Part shown: one piece after another, positions 19,874 through 28,474 of the stretch
How the letters are laid out: each line of letters begins with the position of its first letter
How positions within the stretch are numbered: position 1 is the first letter of the stretch
NCBI RefSeq assembly: GCF_000422085.1
Contig: NC_021741.1
Location: 4,402,001-4,466,000, forward strand
Source of the DNA: Serratia liquefaciens ATCC 27592
Lineage (GTDB): Bacteria > Pseudomonadota > Gammaproteobacteria > Enterobacterales > Enterobacteriaceae
Reading direction: 5' to 3'
Length of the DNA stretch: 64,000 nucleotides
The notes under the pieces: model-generated
What the model saw: the letters and a program-made list of their open reading frames with translations, nothing else
Databases searched by the model: none
Told to the model about the DNA's origin: nothing
Position numbers and translations under genes: made by a program

Positions 19874-20563
19874 ATGGATTCGCCCGATAAAAGTAATGAA
19901 TTCTATTTGAAAGGCCTGATTGCCATGATGGAGCACTTAAGTGAGCCATGGGGCATCAAAGACCTGGCATCCCGTCATCTTTACATGAACAGGGCCGCCT
20001 ACCTCTATACCAATACGCCATTAAATTTTGATATAGCCGGTAAGCGAGACGACGAGTTCCCCGCCGACTGGGCCGAATCTGCAGCCGATTTTGTTGAACA
20101 TGACAAAATGACCGAGATCTCGCGGGATCGGGTTGCCGTGATAGAAACACATTATTGGTACGGGAAAGACAGCCTGACACCGTTTATCAGCGAAAAACTG
20201 CCTATCTACAACGACAAGAAAGAAGTCTTCGGGGTAATGTGGAACGCCAAACCGCTTAACACCTTATCCCCGCTTAACTATATCAACCATCAAAAACCCA
20301 GCGTACTAACCACAGAAACCAACAGCACCATTTTTACCCGGGCTGAGCTGGACGTTATATTTTTAATGCTGCAACGGCTGTCGGTGAAAGAAATCGCCAA
20401 AATATATAACATCAGCAATAAGACCATAGAAAATAGAATATATAACATTTATCAAAAATCTGATGTCCACACACAGCAGCAGTTTGAGGAATTTTGCAAA
20501 TATGCTCAGCTGGACAGCTACATTCCCGATCGCCTGATAGCTAAAGGCATCCAGTTTATTTAA
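19874..20563 (+). CDS. PAS-type sensor with LuxR-family DNA-binding domain
   Basis: Regulator of 229 residues. The N-terminal ~150 residues resemble a PAS-like ligand domain (LASRHLYMNRAAYLY, later PIYNDKKEVFGVMWNAKPL). The C-terminus has a GerE/LuxR helix-turn-helix, FTRAELDVIFLMLQRLS followed by VKEIAKIYNISNKTIENRI. The start at MDSPDKSNEF follows GTGAGG; the earlier in-frame ATG is inside the GNAT gene. It probably controls its own operon in response to a small molecule, perhaps the permease substrate; this is inference from context. Confidence 0.82.
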   Translation: MDSPDKSNEFYLKGLIAMMEHLSEPWGIKDLASRHLYMNRAAYLYTNTPLNFDIAGKRDDEFPADWAESAADFVEHDKMTEISRDRVAVIETHYWYGKDSLTPFISEKLPIYNDKKEVFGVMWNAKPLNTLSPLNYINHQKPSVLTTETNSTIFTRAELDVIFLMLQRLSVKEIAKIYNISNKTIENRIYNIYQKSDVHTQQQFEEFCKYAQLDSYIPDRLIAKGIQFI

Positions 20564-20583
20564 ATAGCAAGGAATACCTCACC

Positions 20584-21879
20584 GTGATCAAAATCGAAGA
20601 CTATCCGTTAACCCGGGTACCTCAGGATAAAAGAGTCTCGTTTTTAAGCGTAGCCATAGTGCATATGGGCATGCTGACCGCGCTCGATCAGTTTATGCTC
20701 GGGGCCGTACTCGGCCACTCCATGACGCTGCTCGATGCATTTACCGCTATTTTCATCGGCAGCCTGATCTTTGGCGTGGTGACCTATGGCCTGGGCCTGG
20801 CGGGCATGCGCGAAGGGATCTCCGGCAGCCTGTTGGCCCGTTGGTGCGGCTTTGGTCGACTCGGATCGGTGTTGATCGGGGTGGTAGTGGCCGTCAGCCT
20901 GCTGGGCTGGTTTGGCATTCAAAACGCCATCTTCGCCAAGTCGCTGGATTTCGCGTTGGGGAACAAGCTGGGCTTTGGTCTGGCGGCCGGTCTGTCCGGC
21001 ACCCTGCTGACCATTCTGGTGGCGTTCGGCTTCAAAGCCTTGCGTATCGCCGCCAGGATTGCGGTACCGATGTTTATTATGCTGGTGGCCTATATCTCCA
21101 TCATCACCCTCACCGGCCACAATCTGCCTGAAATTATCCAATTGGTGCCACCAGGCGAACCGCTGTCGATCAGCGCCGGTATCACTATCGTGGTCGGCGG
21201 TGCGATTGTCGCCAGCCTGATGACGCCGGATCTGACGCGCTACTCCAGGAACGGCAAGCATGTCTTTGGCGTCACTATTTTCACCATCATTGCCGGGGAA
21301 TTCGTGGTTAACGGCCTGGCGATACTGATCGCCAAAACGCTGGGCACGGCGGATGTGGTCACCATCATGTCACAGGTCGCCGGCGGTGCGGGCCTGCTGG
21401 TCGTGGTGTTTTCTACCCTCAGGGTTAACGACCTCAACCTGTATTCCTCTTCGCTGGGCATCGTTAACGCCGTCGAAGGCATGACGGGCAAAAGACTGAA
21501 GTACACTGCCACCACCCTGGTGATCGGCGTGCTGGGCACCACACTTTCGGTACTGGGGATCCTCGACCGCTTCGTCGACTTCCTGACGGTGCTTGGCGTG
21601 GTGTTCCCGCCGATTATCGGCGTCATGCTGGTGGATTATTATCTGCTGCGTACTCACCGTAAAATTCTCGACGAGAGCCGTCGCGAAGGGAAATTACCGG
21701 ACCAGACGCCGACCATCGGCTGGGCGGCGATCATCGCCAGCATCGTCGGCAGCATTGTCGGCTTGGTGACTGAGTGGGGCGTGCCGACCATCAACTCTCT
21801 GCTGGCTGCCAGCCTGATCTATTGGGTATTTAAGTTGGCCACGAGCCGTTCTCAGAAACCTGCGCCTGCGCAAAGCTGA
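20584..21879 (+). CDS. NCS1-family purine/cytosine permease (CodB-like)
   Basis: Membrane transporter of 431 residues with about 12 hydrophobic segments, GTG start preceded by AAGGA. Features such as GWFGIQNAIFAKSL and ASLMTPDLTRYSR are typical of cytosine/purine permeases of the NCS1 family. No cytosine deaminase gene is adjacent, so the substrate could be another nucleobase or hydantoin-like compound. It follows the LuxR-type gene by 20 bases and ends the operon. Confidence 0.85.
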   Translation: MIKIEDYPLTRVPQDKRVSFLSVAIVHMGMLTALDQFMLGAVLGHSMTLLDAFTAIFIGSLIFGVVTYGLGLAGMREGISGSLLARWCGFGRLGSVLIGVVVAVSLLGWFGIQNAIFAKSLDFALGNKLGFGLAAGLSGTLLTILVAFGFKALRIAARIAVPMFIMLVAYISIITLTGHNLPEIIQLVPPGEPLSISAGITIVVGGAIVASLMTPDLTRYSRNGKHVFGVTIFTIIAGEFVVNGLAILIAKTLGTADVVTIMSQVAGGAGLLVVVFSTLRVNDLNLYSSSLGIVNAVEGMTGKRLKYTATTLVIGVLGTTLSVLGILDRFVDFLTVLGVVFPPIIGVMLVDYYLLRTHRKILDESRREGKLPDQTPTIGWAAIIASIVGSIVGLVTEWGVPTINSLLAASLIYWVFKLATSRSQKPAPAQS

Positions 21880-22428
21880 TTGATATCCCTACTCTCCCGC
21901 GCTGGGGAGTGGGGGTAATCGGTACAGAAAGGGGGTTTGATTAAGTTGTCGCCACCTTTTTAGGCGCAACAAATTGATATCGGTCGGCTAAAAAGCCGAC
22001 TGGCATCAATATGAAAGCGGGTTTTTTACTGCGAAGGTAAAACAGAAGACGTAGTGGGGATCCCTGGTGTCGGTAGCTAAAACATCCTTTAATACCCAGA
22101 GAATGGAAACGCCTCCCTCCCCGAGCTTTTTATTATAGAAGTTGTCAGACAATCGTTTATTAACCGTTTTGACCGTCAAGAAACACTTCAGTGTGGATGA
22201 ACAGTAGCTCACAGAAACCACCGTGGTCAACACAAAAGTAGACACAAAACCCACTTTTGTGTCCACTTTCCCCAGTCTTAAACCTAACCAATTGATTTAT
22301 ATTTAATTACCTTTGTTTTACATTTTACTCATCATGATAAAAGCATCATCTGGCATGATACGTGAGAGATCAAAGCTCATTTCCAATGATTAATCAGCCG
22401 GTTACCGCCCCTACCTCAGCGTCAGTTC
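21880..22428. other. Intergenic region with several inverted repeats
   Basis: About 550 bases with no convincing gene. It holds a hairpin at 21893-21915 (ACTCTCCC/GGGGAGT) that may end the permease transcript, a perfect GTCGGCT-AAAA-AGCCGAC hairpin at 21983-22000, and a 9-bp perfect inverted repeat GACACAAAA/TTTTGTGTC at 22241-22263. An 86-codon minus-strand frame here (22006-22266) has no recognisable homology. Confidence 0.55.
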
Positions 22429-22456
22429 TGGACAATGTCGGCGCGTGCGATATAGT
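22429..22456 (+). promoter_or_regulatory. Probable promoter of the queF operon
   Basis: TGGACA at 22429-22434 and TATAGT at 22451-22456, separated by 16 bases and lying 31 bases before the regulator start codon. Sequence match to sigma-70 consensus only. Confidence 0.5.
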
Positions 22457-22487
22457 AATGCCGGCCAGAATATTGTAAGGAATGCTT

Positions 22488-23102
22488 ATGAAGACCACTA
22501 ACGCGCAGCGCAAAATCAACATCATTAAGAATATTGAATATCTGATGCGCACCCGGGGCGAAACTAAAGCATCCTTCTCTAACCGCACTGGCCTGACGCG
22601 TACCACCATCTATAAAATTCTCGACGGCCGGGTTAACAACGTGCAGCAGGCCACCGTCAACCGGATTTCAGATTTCTTTGGCGTTTCCTGTGAAGAGATC
22701 GAAGATTATGATCTGGCCAAGCTGGAACTGCTCAATGAAACGCTCTCTACCGAAGGCAATAAAAACCCTTCCGCTGTGCCCGTTATTCCTCAGTCGCGTT
22801 TTTTAGCAGTTGCCGGTTGGAAAGTCGGCCAACTGGTGACGGAGTTCCCTTTGACTTATTTCTTCGGCGATGAGTCAAATATGGTAGCAATGAAAATAGA
22901 GACCGAAATAAAAGGTTCATTTATTCCAGGCGAGGTGATTATTATAAAACGCCCGCCGGTGCTGGTTTGCGATTCGCCTTTATTGTATCACTCGGGAAAA
23001 AATGGCTTCTTTGTGGTTAACGACAAAGAAGATTACTGCATGGAAAAAAATCATCAGGATACCGTGCAATTCCTGGGTTATATCTTTGGAGAACGGCTAT
23101 AA
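22488..23102 (+). CDS. HTH regulator with C-terminal S24-like domain, heads queF operon
   Basis: Regulator of 204 residues. The N-terminal XRE-type helix-turn-helix is at about residues 8-65 (KASFSNRTGLTRTTIYKIL reads as the recognition region). The C-terminal ~110 residues resemble a LexA/CI-type S24 domain (VAMKIETEIKGSFIPGEVIII), though I do not see an obvious Ser-Lys catalytic pair, so it may be a ligand-binding version. The ATG at 22488 has AAGG seven bases upstream. Its stop abuts the transporter ATG, so it is in the same operon and probably controls it. Confidence 0.8.
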   Translation: MKTTNAQRKINIIKNIEYLMRTRGETKASFSNRTGLTRTTIYKILDGRVNNVQQATVNRISDFFGVSCEEIEDYDLAKLELLNETLSTEGNKNPSAVPVIPQSRFLAVAGWKVGQLVTEFPLTYFFGDESNMVAMKIETEIKGSFIPGEVIIIKRPPVLVCDSPLLYHSGKNGFFVVNDKEDYCMEKNHQDTVQFLGYIFGERL

Positions 23103-23999
23103 ATGGAACCGAATCAAAAGTTCAAGCTATTGGGCTTTACCCGGCATGGCACCCTCGCCGCCAATGTCATGATATTGGCCACCGGCAAAACCATCACCAT
23201 GGGGCTCAATGAGCTGGCCGACAGCGAAATATCGGAAGATCTGAGCCGCCATGAGCTGCAGGCGCTGTACCGCAAAATCTACGGTAACAATCAGCAGCAA
23301 ACCGCCTATGAACTCAGCGATCGCCATGAACGATCGTGGTACGCCTACCTGATCATTACCGTCGCACTCAGCGTGATTTATATCTTCTCAACCCTGTGTG
23401 GCGTCAAACCGATTCAAATTCCCGCATTGAACCTCATCACTCCCCCGGCGATTTTTATTTACCCCCTCACCTTTATCCTGGTGGATATTCTGAACGAGTT
23501 TTACGGGCTGCGACTGGCCAGGCGCACCATCATCATCTCGTTTATGGCAAACCTGATTTTCGTGCTGGGCGTCTGGGTCACCACCTTGGTACCCAGTATT
23601 CCGCAGTGGGAGTTCAGCAAGACCTATGACGGCATCGTCCACAGCATCATGGCGGTCCTGGTGGCGTCGTCCGCGGCCTATTTAATCTCCGAGAACGTCA
23701 ACTCTTACCTGCTGTGCAAAATCAAAGAGCTGACCAACTCCCGCTACCTGTTTGTGCGCGTGATCACCAGCACCGTGGTCGCCTCGGCCATCGACAGCGT
23801 GGTGTTTTGCACGCTGGCGTTCTACAACGTTCTGAGCTGGGATATCATCAAGACCATGATCCTGTCACAATTCTTGATCAAGGTGGTCTACGCCCTGGTG
23901 GGTGTCGGGCCGATTTACGCCGCTCGCAGCCTGTTTAACCGCTATATCAATACCGATCATGCAAGGAGCAATGAATATGCATATCAAAAAACAAGATAA
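23103..23999 (+). CDS. VUT-family queuosine-precursor transporter (YhhQ-like) with extra N-terminal domain
   Basis: Membrane protein of 298 residues. From about residue 80 it matches the YhhQ/VUT family of preQ0/preQ1 importers: six hydrophobic segments, with the signature [19 protein letters not shown]. coli YhhQ is about 220 residues; the first ~78 residues here are extra and soluble, with [18 protein letters not shown] and [18 protein letters not shown]. The function of that domain is unknown. The gene starts directly at the stop of the regulator and overlaps the region just before queF, forming one operon. Confidence 0.82.
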   Translation: MEPNQKFKLLGFTRHGTLAANVMILATGKTITMGLNELADSEISEDLSRHELQALYRKIYGNNQQQTAYELSDRHERSWYAYLIITVALSVIYIFSTLCGVKPIQIPALNLITPPAIFIYPLTFILVDILNEFYGLRLARRTIIISFMANLIFVLGVWVTTLVPSIPQWEFSKTYDGIVHSIMAVLVASSAAYLISENVNSYLLCKIKELTNSRYLFVRVITSTVVASAIDSVVFCTLAFYNVLSWDIIKTMILSQFLIKVVYALVGVGPIYAARSLFNRYINTDHARSNEYAYQKTR

Positions 24000-24819
24000 A
24001 ATCACCCATCTTGGCGCAAACTCCGATTATCCGGACCAGTACGCTCCCGAATTGCTCGAGGCCCTGCCACGCTCACGCGGTCGGGATCTGATCGGTGTAG
24101 ATGAACAAAACCTGCCGTTCAGCGGCTTTGATCTGTGGACCGCCTTCGAGCTTTCCTGGCTCAACGCCAAAGGCAAGCCGGTGGTGGGCATTGGTGAGTT
24201 CACCCTGCCCCATTCTTCCACCAACCTGATCGAGTCCAAGTCATTCAAACTTTATCTCAACAGCTTTAACCAGACGCGCTTCGACAGCGTGGAACAGGTG
24301 AGTGCCGCGATGCAAAAAGACCTGTCGCAAGCGGCAAACGGCCAGGTTGGGGTTAAGCTCTATCCGGGTCTGGACGGATATTCGCCGCAGATCGATAGCC
24401 TGCCGGGCATCAATATCGACGATCTGGATATTGCCGTCGATGATTTCGACTTTAAGCCGGAATATCTGCACGGTGCAGCAGACCAACATGGGGACATCGT
24501 GACCGAAACCCTGTCGTCCAATCTGCTGAAATCCAACTGTCTGGTCACCAACCAGCCGGACTGGGGCAGCGTGGTGATCCACTATCAGGGCCGGAAAATC
24601 GATCGCGAGCGCCTGCTGCGCTACCTGATCTCCTTCCGCCAGCATAACGAGTTCCACGAGCAGTGCGTTGAGCGCATTTTCAACGACATCAAGCAAAGCT
24701 GCCAACCGGAAAAGCTCAGCGTTTTTGCCCGCTATACCCGCCGCGGCGGCCTGGACATCAACCCGTTCCGCAGCGACTTCGAAACGGCGCCAACCCTCGG
24801 TCGTCTGATCCGACAATAA
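23977..24819 (+). CDS. queF: NADPH-dependent 7-cyano-7-deazaguanine reductase
   Basis: Type II (two T-fold) QueF of 280 residues that reduces preQ0 to preQ1 in queuosine synthesis. The NADPH motif [17 protein letters not shown], the catalytic cysteine in [14 protein letters not shown] and the aspartate seven residues later are intact, as is the C-terminal CVERIFNDI and [12 protein letters not shown]. The ATG at 23977 has GGAG eight bases upstream; it overlaps the end of the transporter gene. In most enterobacteria queF lies next to syd, so this may be an additional copy; that is inference, since the rest of the genome is not visible. Confidence 0.92.
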   Translation: MHIKKQDKITHLGANSDYPDQYAPELLEALPRSRGRDLIGVDEQNLPFSGFDLWTAFELSWLNAKGKPVVGIGEFTLPHSSTNLIESKSFKLYLNSFNQTRFDSVEQVSAAMQKDLSQAANGQVGVKLYPGLDGYSPQIDSLPGINIDDLDIAVDDFDFKPEYLHGAADQHGDIVTETLSSNLLKSNCLVTNQPDWGSVVIHYQGRKIDRERLLRYLISFRQHNEFHEQCVERIFNDIKQSCQPEKLSVFARYTRRGGLDINPFRSDFETAPTLGRLIRQ

Positions 24820-24830
24820 GCTTCCCCATC

Positions 24831-24858
24831 AATGCCCCCATGCGGGGCATTATTTTTC
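24831..24858 (+). terminator. Terminator after queF
   Basis: AATGCCCC / GGGGCATT stem with five-base loop, followed by ATTTTT. It closes the regulator-transporter-queF operon. Confidence 0.85.
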
Positions 24859-24941
24859 CCCTGTTCATCTCCTTGTTATTTTTCGCTATTACCGTCGTTA
24901 GCAACTATCTTCAAAGCAAACCTCAGGGAGTTTAACGACGC

Positions 24942-27089
24942 ATGCCTGACTTTTTGCGCAGAGAAATACTGCGGGCTGCCGCCATCGGATCGGCTTTTTC
25001 ACTGTTACCCGCGTCGATCCGCAAAGCCTTGGCGATCCCAGCCAATAACCGCACCGGCACCATCAACGATGTCGAACACGTGGTGATCCTGATGCAGGAA
25101 AACCGTTCCTTCGACCATTACTTCGGCACGCTGCCCGGCGTACGCGGCTTTAGCGATCGCATAACCATTCCTTTGCCCGACAACCGTCACGTCTGGCAAC
25201 AGCAAGGGGAAGATCGACTGGTGCTGCCTTACCATCTGGACAGCAAACGTGGCAATGCCCAGCGGGTGAGCGGCACGCCGCACTCGTGGGTGGATGAGCA
25301 AGCTGCCTGGGACAGCGGCCGCATGAGCGCCTGGCCAACCTACAAAACGCCGACCTCGATGGGTTATTACCGTCGGCATGAGCTGCCCTTCCAGTTTGCC
25401 CTGGCCGAAACCTTCACCCTGTGCGACGCCTATCATTGCTCGATCCACGCCGGCACAAACACCAATCGCTTGTTCCACTGGACCGGCACTAACGGTCCGA
25501 CGGCAGCCGAGGTCGCCGTAGTGGTCAACGAATGGGACAGCCCAGGCCCACCCGACGTAGGCTACCAATGGCAAACCTATCCCGAACGGCTGGAAGCCAG
25601 CGGCGTCAGTTGGAAGGTCTATCAGTTTTTACCGGATAACTTCACCGACAACCCTTTGGCGGGGTTCCGTCAGTACCGTGCGGCCAGCGTGAAAGTAGGC
25701 AATCCGGCGCAGCCGCCGAAGGACTTTACTGCCTTTGTCCCCTACCGCGACGAGCTGAACGCCGAAGCGCCGTTATACAAAGGCAATGGCAATACGCTGC
25801 CGGCGGCGGACGGCAACGATTTAGAGGCCATGTTGGCCGGTTTCCGCGCCGACGTGCAGCAAGGCAAATTGCCGCAGGTAAGCTGGATCATCGCTCCGGC
25901 GGCCTACTCGGAACACCCTGGGCCTTCCAGCCCGGTGCAGGGAGGTTGGTTCACCCAGGAGATCCTCAATGCGCTGACGGAGAATCCCGAGGTGTGGAGT
26001 AAAACCGTGCTGCTGGTCAATTACGACGAGAACGACGGCTTCTTCGATCATATGCCGTCGCCCTCCGCACCGTCACTGCGTGAAGATGGCACCTTCGCCG
26101 GTAAATCGACGGTGCCGTTCGACAGTGAAATCTTTCAGCATGTCGCCCCGCCAGGTTCACAGGAACAACCGCCGCCGGACGGCCGCATCTATGGCCCCGG
26201 CCCGCGTGTGCCTATGCTGGTGCTGTCGCCCTGGAGCCGCGGAGGCTGGGTTAATTCACAGGTATTCGACCACACTTCAGTGCTGCAATTTCTCGAGAAG
26301 CGCTTCCAGGTACACGAACCCAATATCAGCGCCTGGCGACGCGCGGTATGTGGCGATCTCACTTCGGCCTTCAACTTTGTCGATCCCAACGGGGAAACCT
26401 TGCCCAATCTGCCCGCCACCAGCCGCCATTCCGCCGACAGCCTGCGCCAGCGGCAGGAGCAATTGCCGCAGGTGCCTCTGCCGGCAGCAGACAAACAACA
26501 GTTGCCGCATCAGGCACGGCTGGCACGCCCTTCACGCGCCCTGCCTTATCAATTGCATGTTGAAGAAACTCTCTCCCCCAGCCAGCAATTACTGACGCTC
26601 AACCTGTACAACACCGGGGCACAGGGGGTGGTATTTCACGTTTACGACCGGTTGGATTTGAACCAGATCCCACGGCGCTATACCGTCGAGGCCGGCAAAG
26701 CGCTCAGCGATAACTGGTCCGTGACGAACCAGTATCACCTGTGGCTGCTGGGCCCGAACGGCTTTCATCGTGAACTGCGCGGCGCCATTGGGCAACCGCA
26801 GCCGCAAGTCCGCCTGACGCCGCAAGGCGACCACTTGTCATTAACCCTCACTAACCCCACCCGTCAGGCTATAACCGTGACTATCGCCCGCTGCCCTTAT
26901 ACGCAAAACGGCCCCTGGTCGATTGAGCTGCCGGCAGGAGAGCGCCACCAGCAGGCCTTTGACGCCAGGGCCAGCGGAGGTTGGTACGATATTTCACTGC
27001 AGGCTTCTGACGGTTGGCAACGCCGCATGGCCGGGCGGCTGGAAAGCGGCGAGCACAGCGTCAGCGATCCGCTAATGGGCAAAGCCTAA
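24942..27089 (+). CDS. Phosphocholine-type phospholipase C, Tat-exported
   Basis: Protein of 715 residues in the bacterial PLC/acid phosphatase AcpA superfamily that hydrolyses phosphatidylcholine-like lipids. The N-terminus carries a twin-arginine signal (RREILRAAAIGSAFSLL), so it is exported folded. The catalytic region begins VVILMQENRSFDHYFG, and ILVNYDENDGFFDHMPSP-type sequence (here LLVNYDENDGFFDH) binds the metal/phosphate. Two C-terminal DUF756 beta domains follow from about residue 520. The length is usual for PlcN/PlcH-type enzymes. It appears monocistronic. Confidence 0.92.
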   Translation: MPDFLRREILRAAAIGSAFSLLPASIRKALAIPANNRTGTINDVEHVVILMQENRSFDHYFGTLPGVRGFSDRITIPLPDNRHVWQQQGEDRLVLPYHLDSKRGNAQRVSGTPHSWVDEQAAWDSGRMSAWPTYKTPTSMGYYRRHELPFQFALAETFTLCDAYHCSIHAGTNTNRLFHWTGTNGPTAAEVAVVVNEWDSPGPPDVGYQWQTYPERLEASGVSWKVYQFLPDNFTDNPLAGFRQYRAASVKVGNPAQPPKDFTAFVPYRDELNAEAPLYKGNGNTLPAADGNDLEAMLAGFRADVQQGKLPQVSWIIAPAAYSEHPGPSSPVQGGWFTQEILNALTENPEVWSKTVLLVNYDENDGFFDHMPSPSAPSLREDGTFAGKSTVPFDSEIFQHVAPPGSQEQPPPDGRIYGPGPRVPMLVLSPWSRGGWVNSQVFDHTSVLQFLEKRFQVHEPNISAWRRAVCGDLTSAFNFVDPNGETLPNLPATSRHSADSLRQRQEQLPQVPLPAADKQQLPHQARLARPSRALPYQLHVEETLSPSQQLLTLNLYNTGAQGVVFHVYDRLDLNQIPRRYTVEAGKALSDNWSVTNQYHLWLLGPNGFHRELRGAIGQPQPQVRLTPQGDHLSLTLTNPTRQAITVTIARCPYTQNGPWSIELPAGERHQQAFDARASGGWYDISLQASDGWQRRMAGRLESGEHSVSDPLMGKA

Positions 27090-27122
27090 GATATCCGCAC
27101 GGGGGTGTTCAAAAAGCGAAAG

Positions 27123-27141
27123 GATATGGATTATCATTAGC
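27123..27141. promoter_or_regulatory. Candidate Fur box upstream of the siderophore-binding protein gene
   Basis: GATATGGATTATCATTAGC matches 15 of 19 positions of the Fur consensus GATAATGATAATCATTATC. It lies 35 bases before the start codon, suggesting repression by iron. Confidence 0.65.
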
Positions 27142-27175
27142 CTCTTTATTCAACACCCCATGCCCAAGGATCTCC

Positions 27176-28312
27176 ATGCCTGCCGTTCTTATTGCCAAAG
27201 CCAGCCGTTGGCTGGCCGCCTGCGCCCTGCTGATGGTCAGCGCCGTACAGGCCGCACCGATCGTCGTCACCGATGTCGCGGGTCGAGAAGTCACCCTGCA
27301 GCAGCCCGCCCAACGGGTGATCCTGGCCGATGCCCGCGCGCTGCTGGCACTGAATATCCTGCATCCGCAGGAGCCGTTGAAAAATATCATCGCCTGGGAT
27401 AACTCGCTGAAGGTGAAGGCACCGGATCTGGTGGAGGCCTACGCGAAAAAATTCCCGCAGGTGATGCAGATCCCCACCTTCGATAACCCTTACGTCAGCG
27501 ATTTCAGCGTAGAAAGCGCCGTTGTCCGTAAGCCGGATCTGATCATTTTCGACATCGGCCTGCTGAGCAAGCTGAAGGACAGCGGCGTGCTGGCCCAGTT
27601 GGAAAAAATCGGCATCCCGGTACTGATTATCGACTTCCGTCAGCAGCCGCTGACCAACACCGTCGCCAGCATGCAGCTGTTGGGCAAGGTGTTTGACGAA
27701 CAGCAAAATGCCGACGCCTTTATCCAGCTCTACCAGCAACGTCTGGATCTGGTACGCCAGCGGGTGGCTACGCTGAAGCCGGAACAGCGCCCCAGCGTGT
27801 TTATCGAACGCAGCGCCGGCATGAAAGGCGAGCAGTGCTGCAACACCTTCGGCAAGGGCAGCTTTGGCCAATTTATCGATACCGCCGGCGGCAACAACAT
27901 CGGCAGCAAACTGTTCCCGGAAATGGGCGGTGAGGTGAACGTGGAACAGATGATCGCCAGCAACCCGGATTTCTATCTGATGACCGGCGCCGACTGGAGC
28001 CGCGGTCATAAAGGTACATTGGCGGTTCCCTTGGGCTATGCCACCGATACCGCCACCACAGAGAAAAAGCTGGCGGTACTGATGAACCGCACCGGCCTCA
28101 ACGTGCTGAAGGCGGTAAAGGAAAAACGCGTGATGGCGATTTACCACCAGTTCTATGACACGCCGCTGAATTTTATTGCGGTCGAGGCTATCGCCAAATT
28201 CCTGCACCCGGACTTATTTAAAGATATTGATCCGCAAGCGGATATTGAAATGGTGCACCATAAATTCACCGCGCTGGATTACAGCGGCGTGTTTTGGGTC
28301 ACCGCAAAATAA
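27176..28312 (+). CDS. Periplasmic iron-siderophore binding protein (FepB/FecB-like)
   Basis: Class III substrate-binding protein of 378 residues with a Sec signal peptide ending near VQAAP. The mature start VVTDVAGREVTLQQPAQRVI is the hallmark of ABC-importer binding proteins for ferric siderophores, haem or B12. AAGGA precedes the ATG. A Fur-like box lies upstream and a TonB-dependent receptor downstream, so iron uptake is likely. No permease or ATPase gene is adjacent; it must share an ABC transporter coded elsewhere. Confidence 0.85.
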   Translation: MPAVLIAKASRWLAACALLMVSAVQAAPIVVTDVAGREVTLQQPAQRVILADARALLALNILHPQEPLKNIIAWDNSLKVKAPDLVEAYAKKFPQVMQIPTFDNPYVSDFSVESAVVRKPDLIIFDIGLLSKLKDSGVLAQLEKIGIPVLIIDFRQQPLTNTVASMQLLGKVFDEQQNADAFIQLYQQRLDLVRQRVATLKPEQRPSVFIERSAGMKGEQCCNTFGKGSFGQFIDTAGGNNIGSKLFPEMGGEVNVEQMIASNPDFYLMTGADWSRGHKGTLAVPLGYATDTATTEKKLAVLMNRTGLNVLKAVKEKRVMAIYHQFYDTPLNFIAVEAIAKFLHPDLFKDIDPQADIEMVHHKFTALDYSGVFWVTAK

Positions 28313-28403
28313 TCCCCCGCTCGGGGCCCGCCGGCCGGGCTCCGACACCTTTCCCCGCCACTTGCTTACCGGTTGAATTATTCCGCAACAAAGCTATTTA
28401 CTT

Positions 28404-28422
28404 GCCAATAATTATCATTAAG
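28404..28422. promoter_or_regulatory. Candidate Fur box upstream of the TonB receptor gene
   Basis: GCCAATAATTATCATTAAG matches 13 of 19 positions of the Fur consensus, with a well-conserved ATTATCATTA core. It is located about 50 bases before the receptor start. Confidence 0.55.
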
Positions 28423-28474
28423 ATTGTCATTTCTAAAAAAACACATCCGGGTTCGAAACTTTTAAGGCATTATT

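Noticed and set aside
22006-22266. 86-codon minus-strand frame between the permease and the queF operon
   Set aside because: No ribosome site, no family resemblance, and it spans several inverted repeats.
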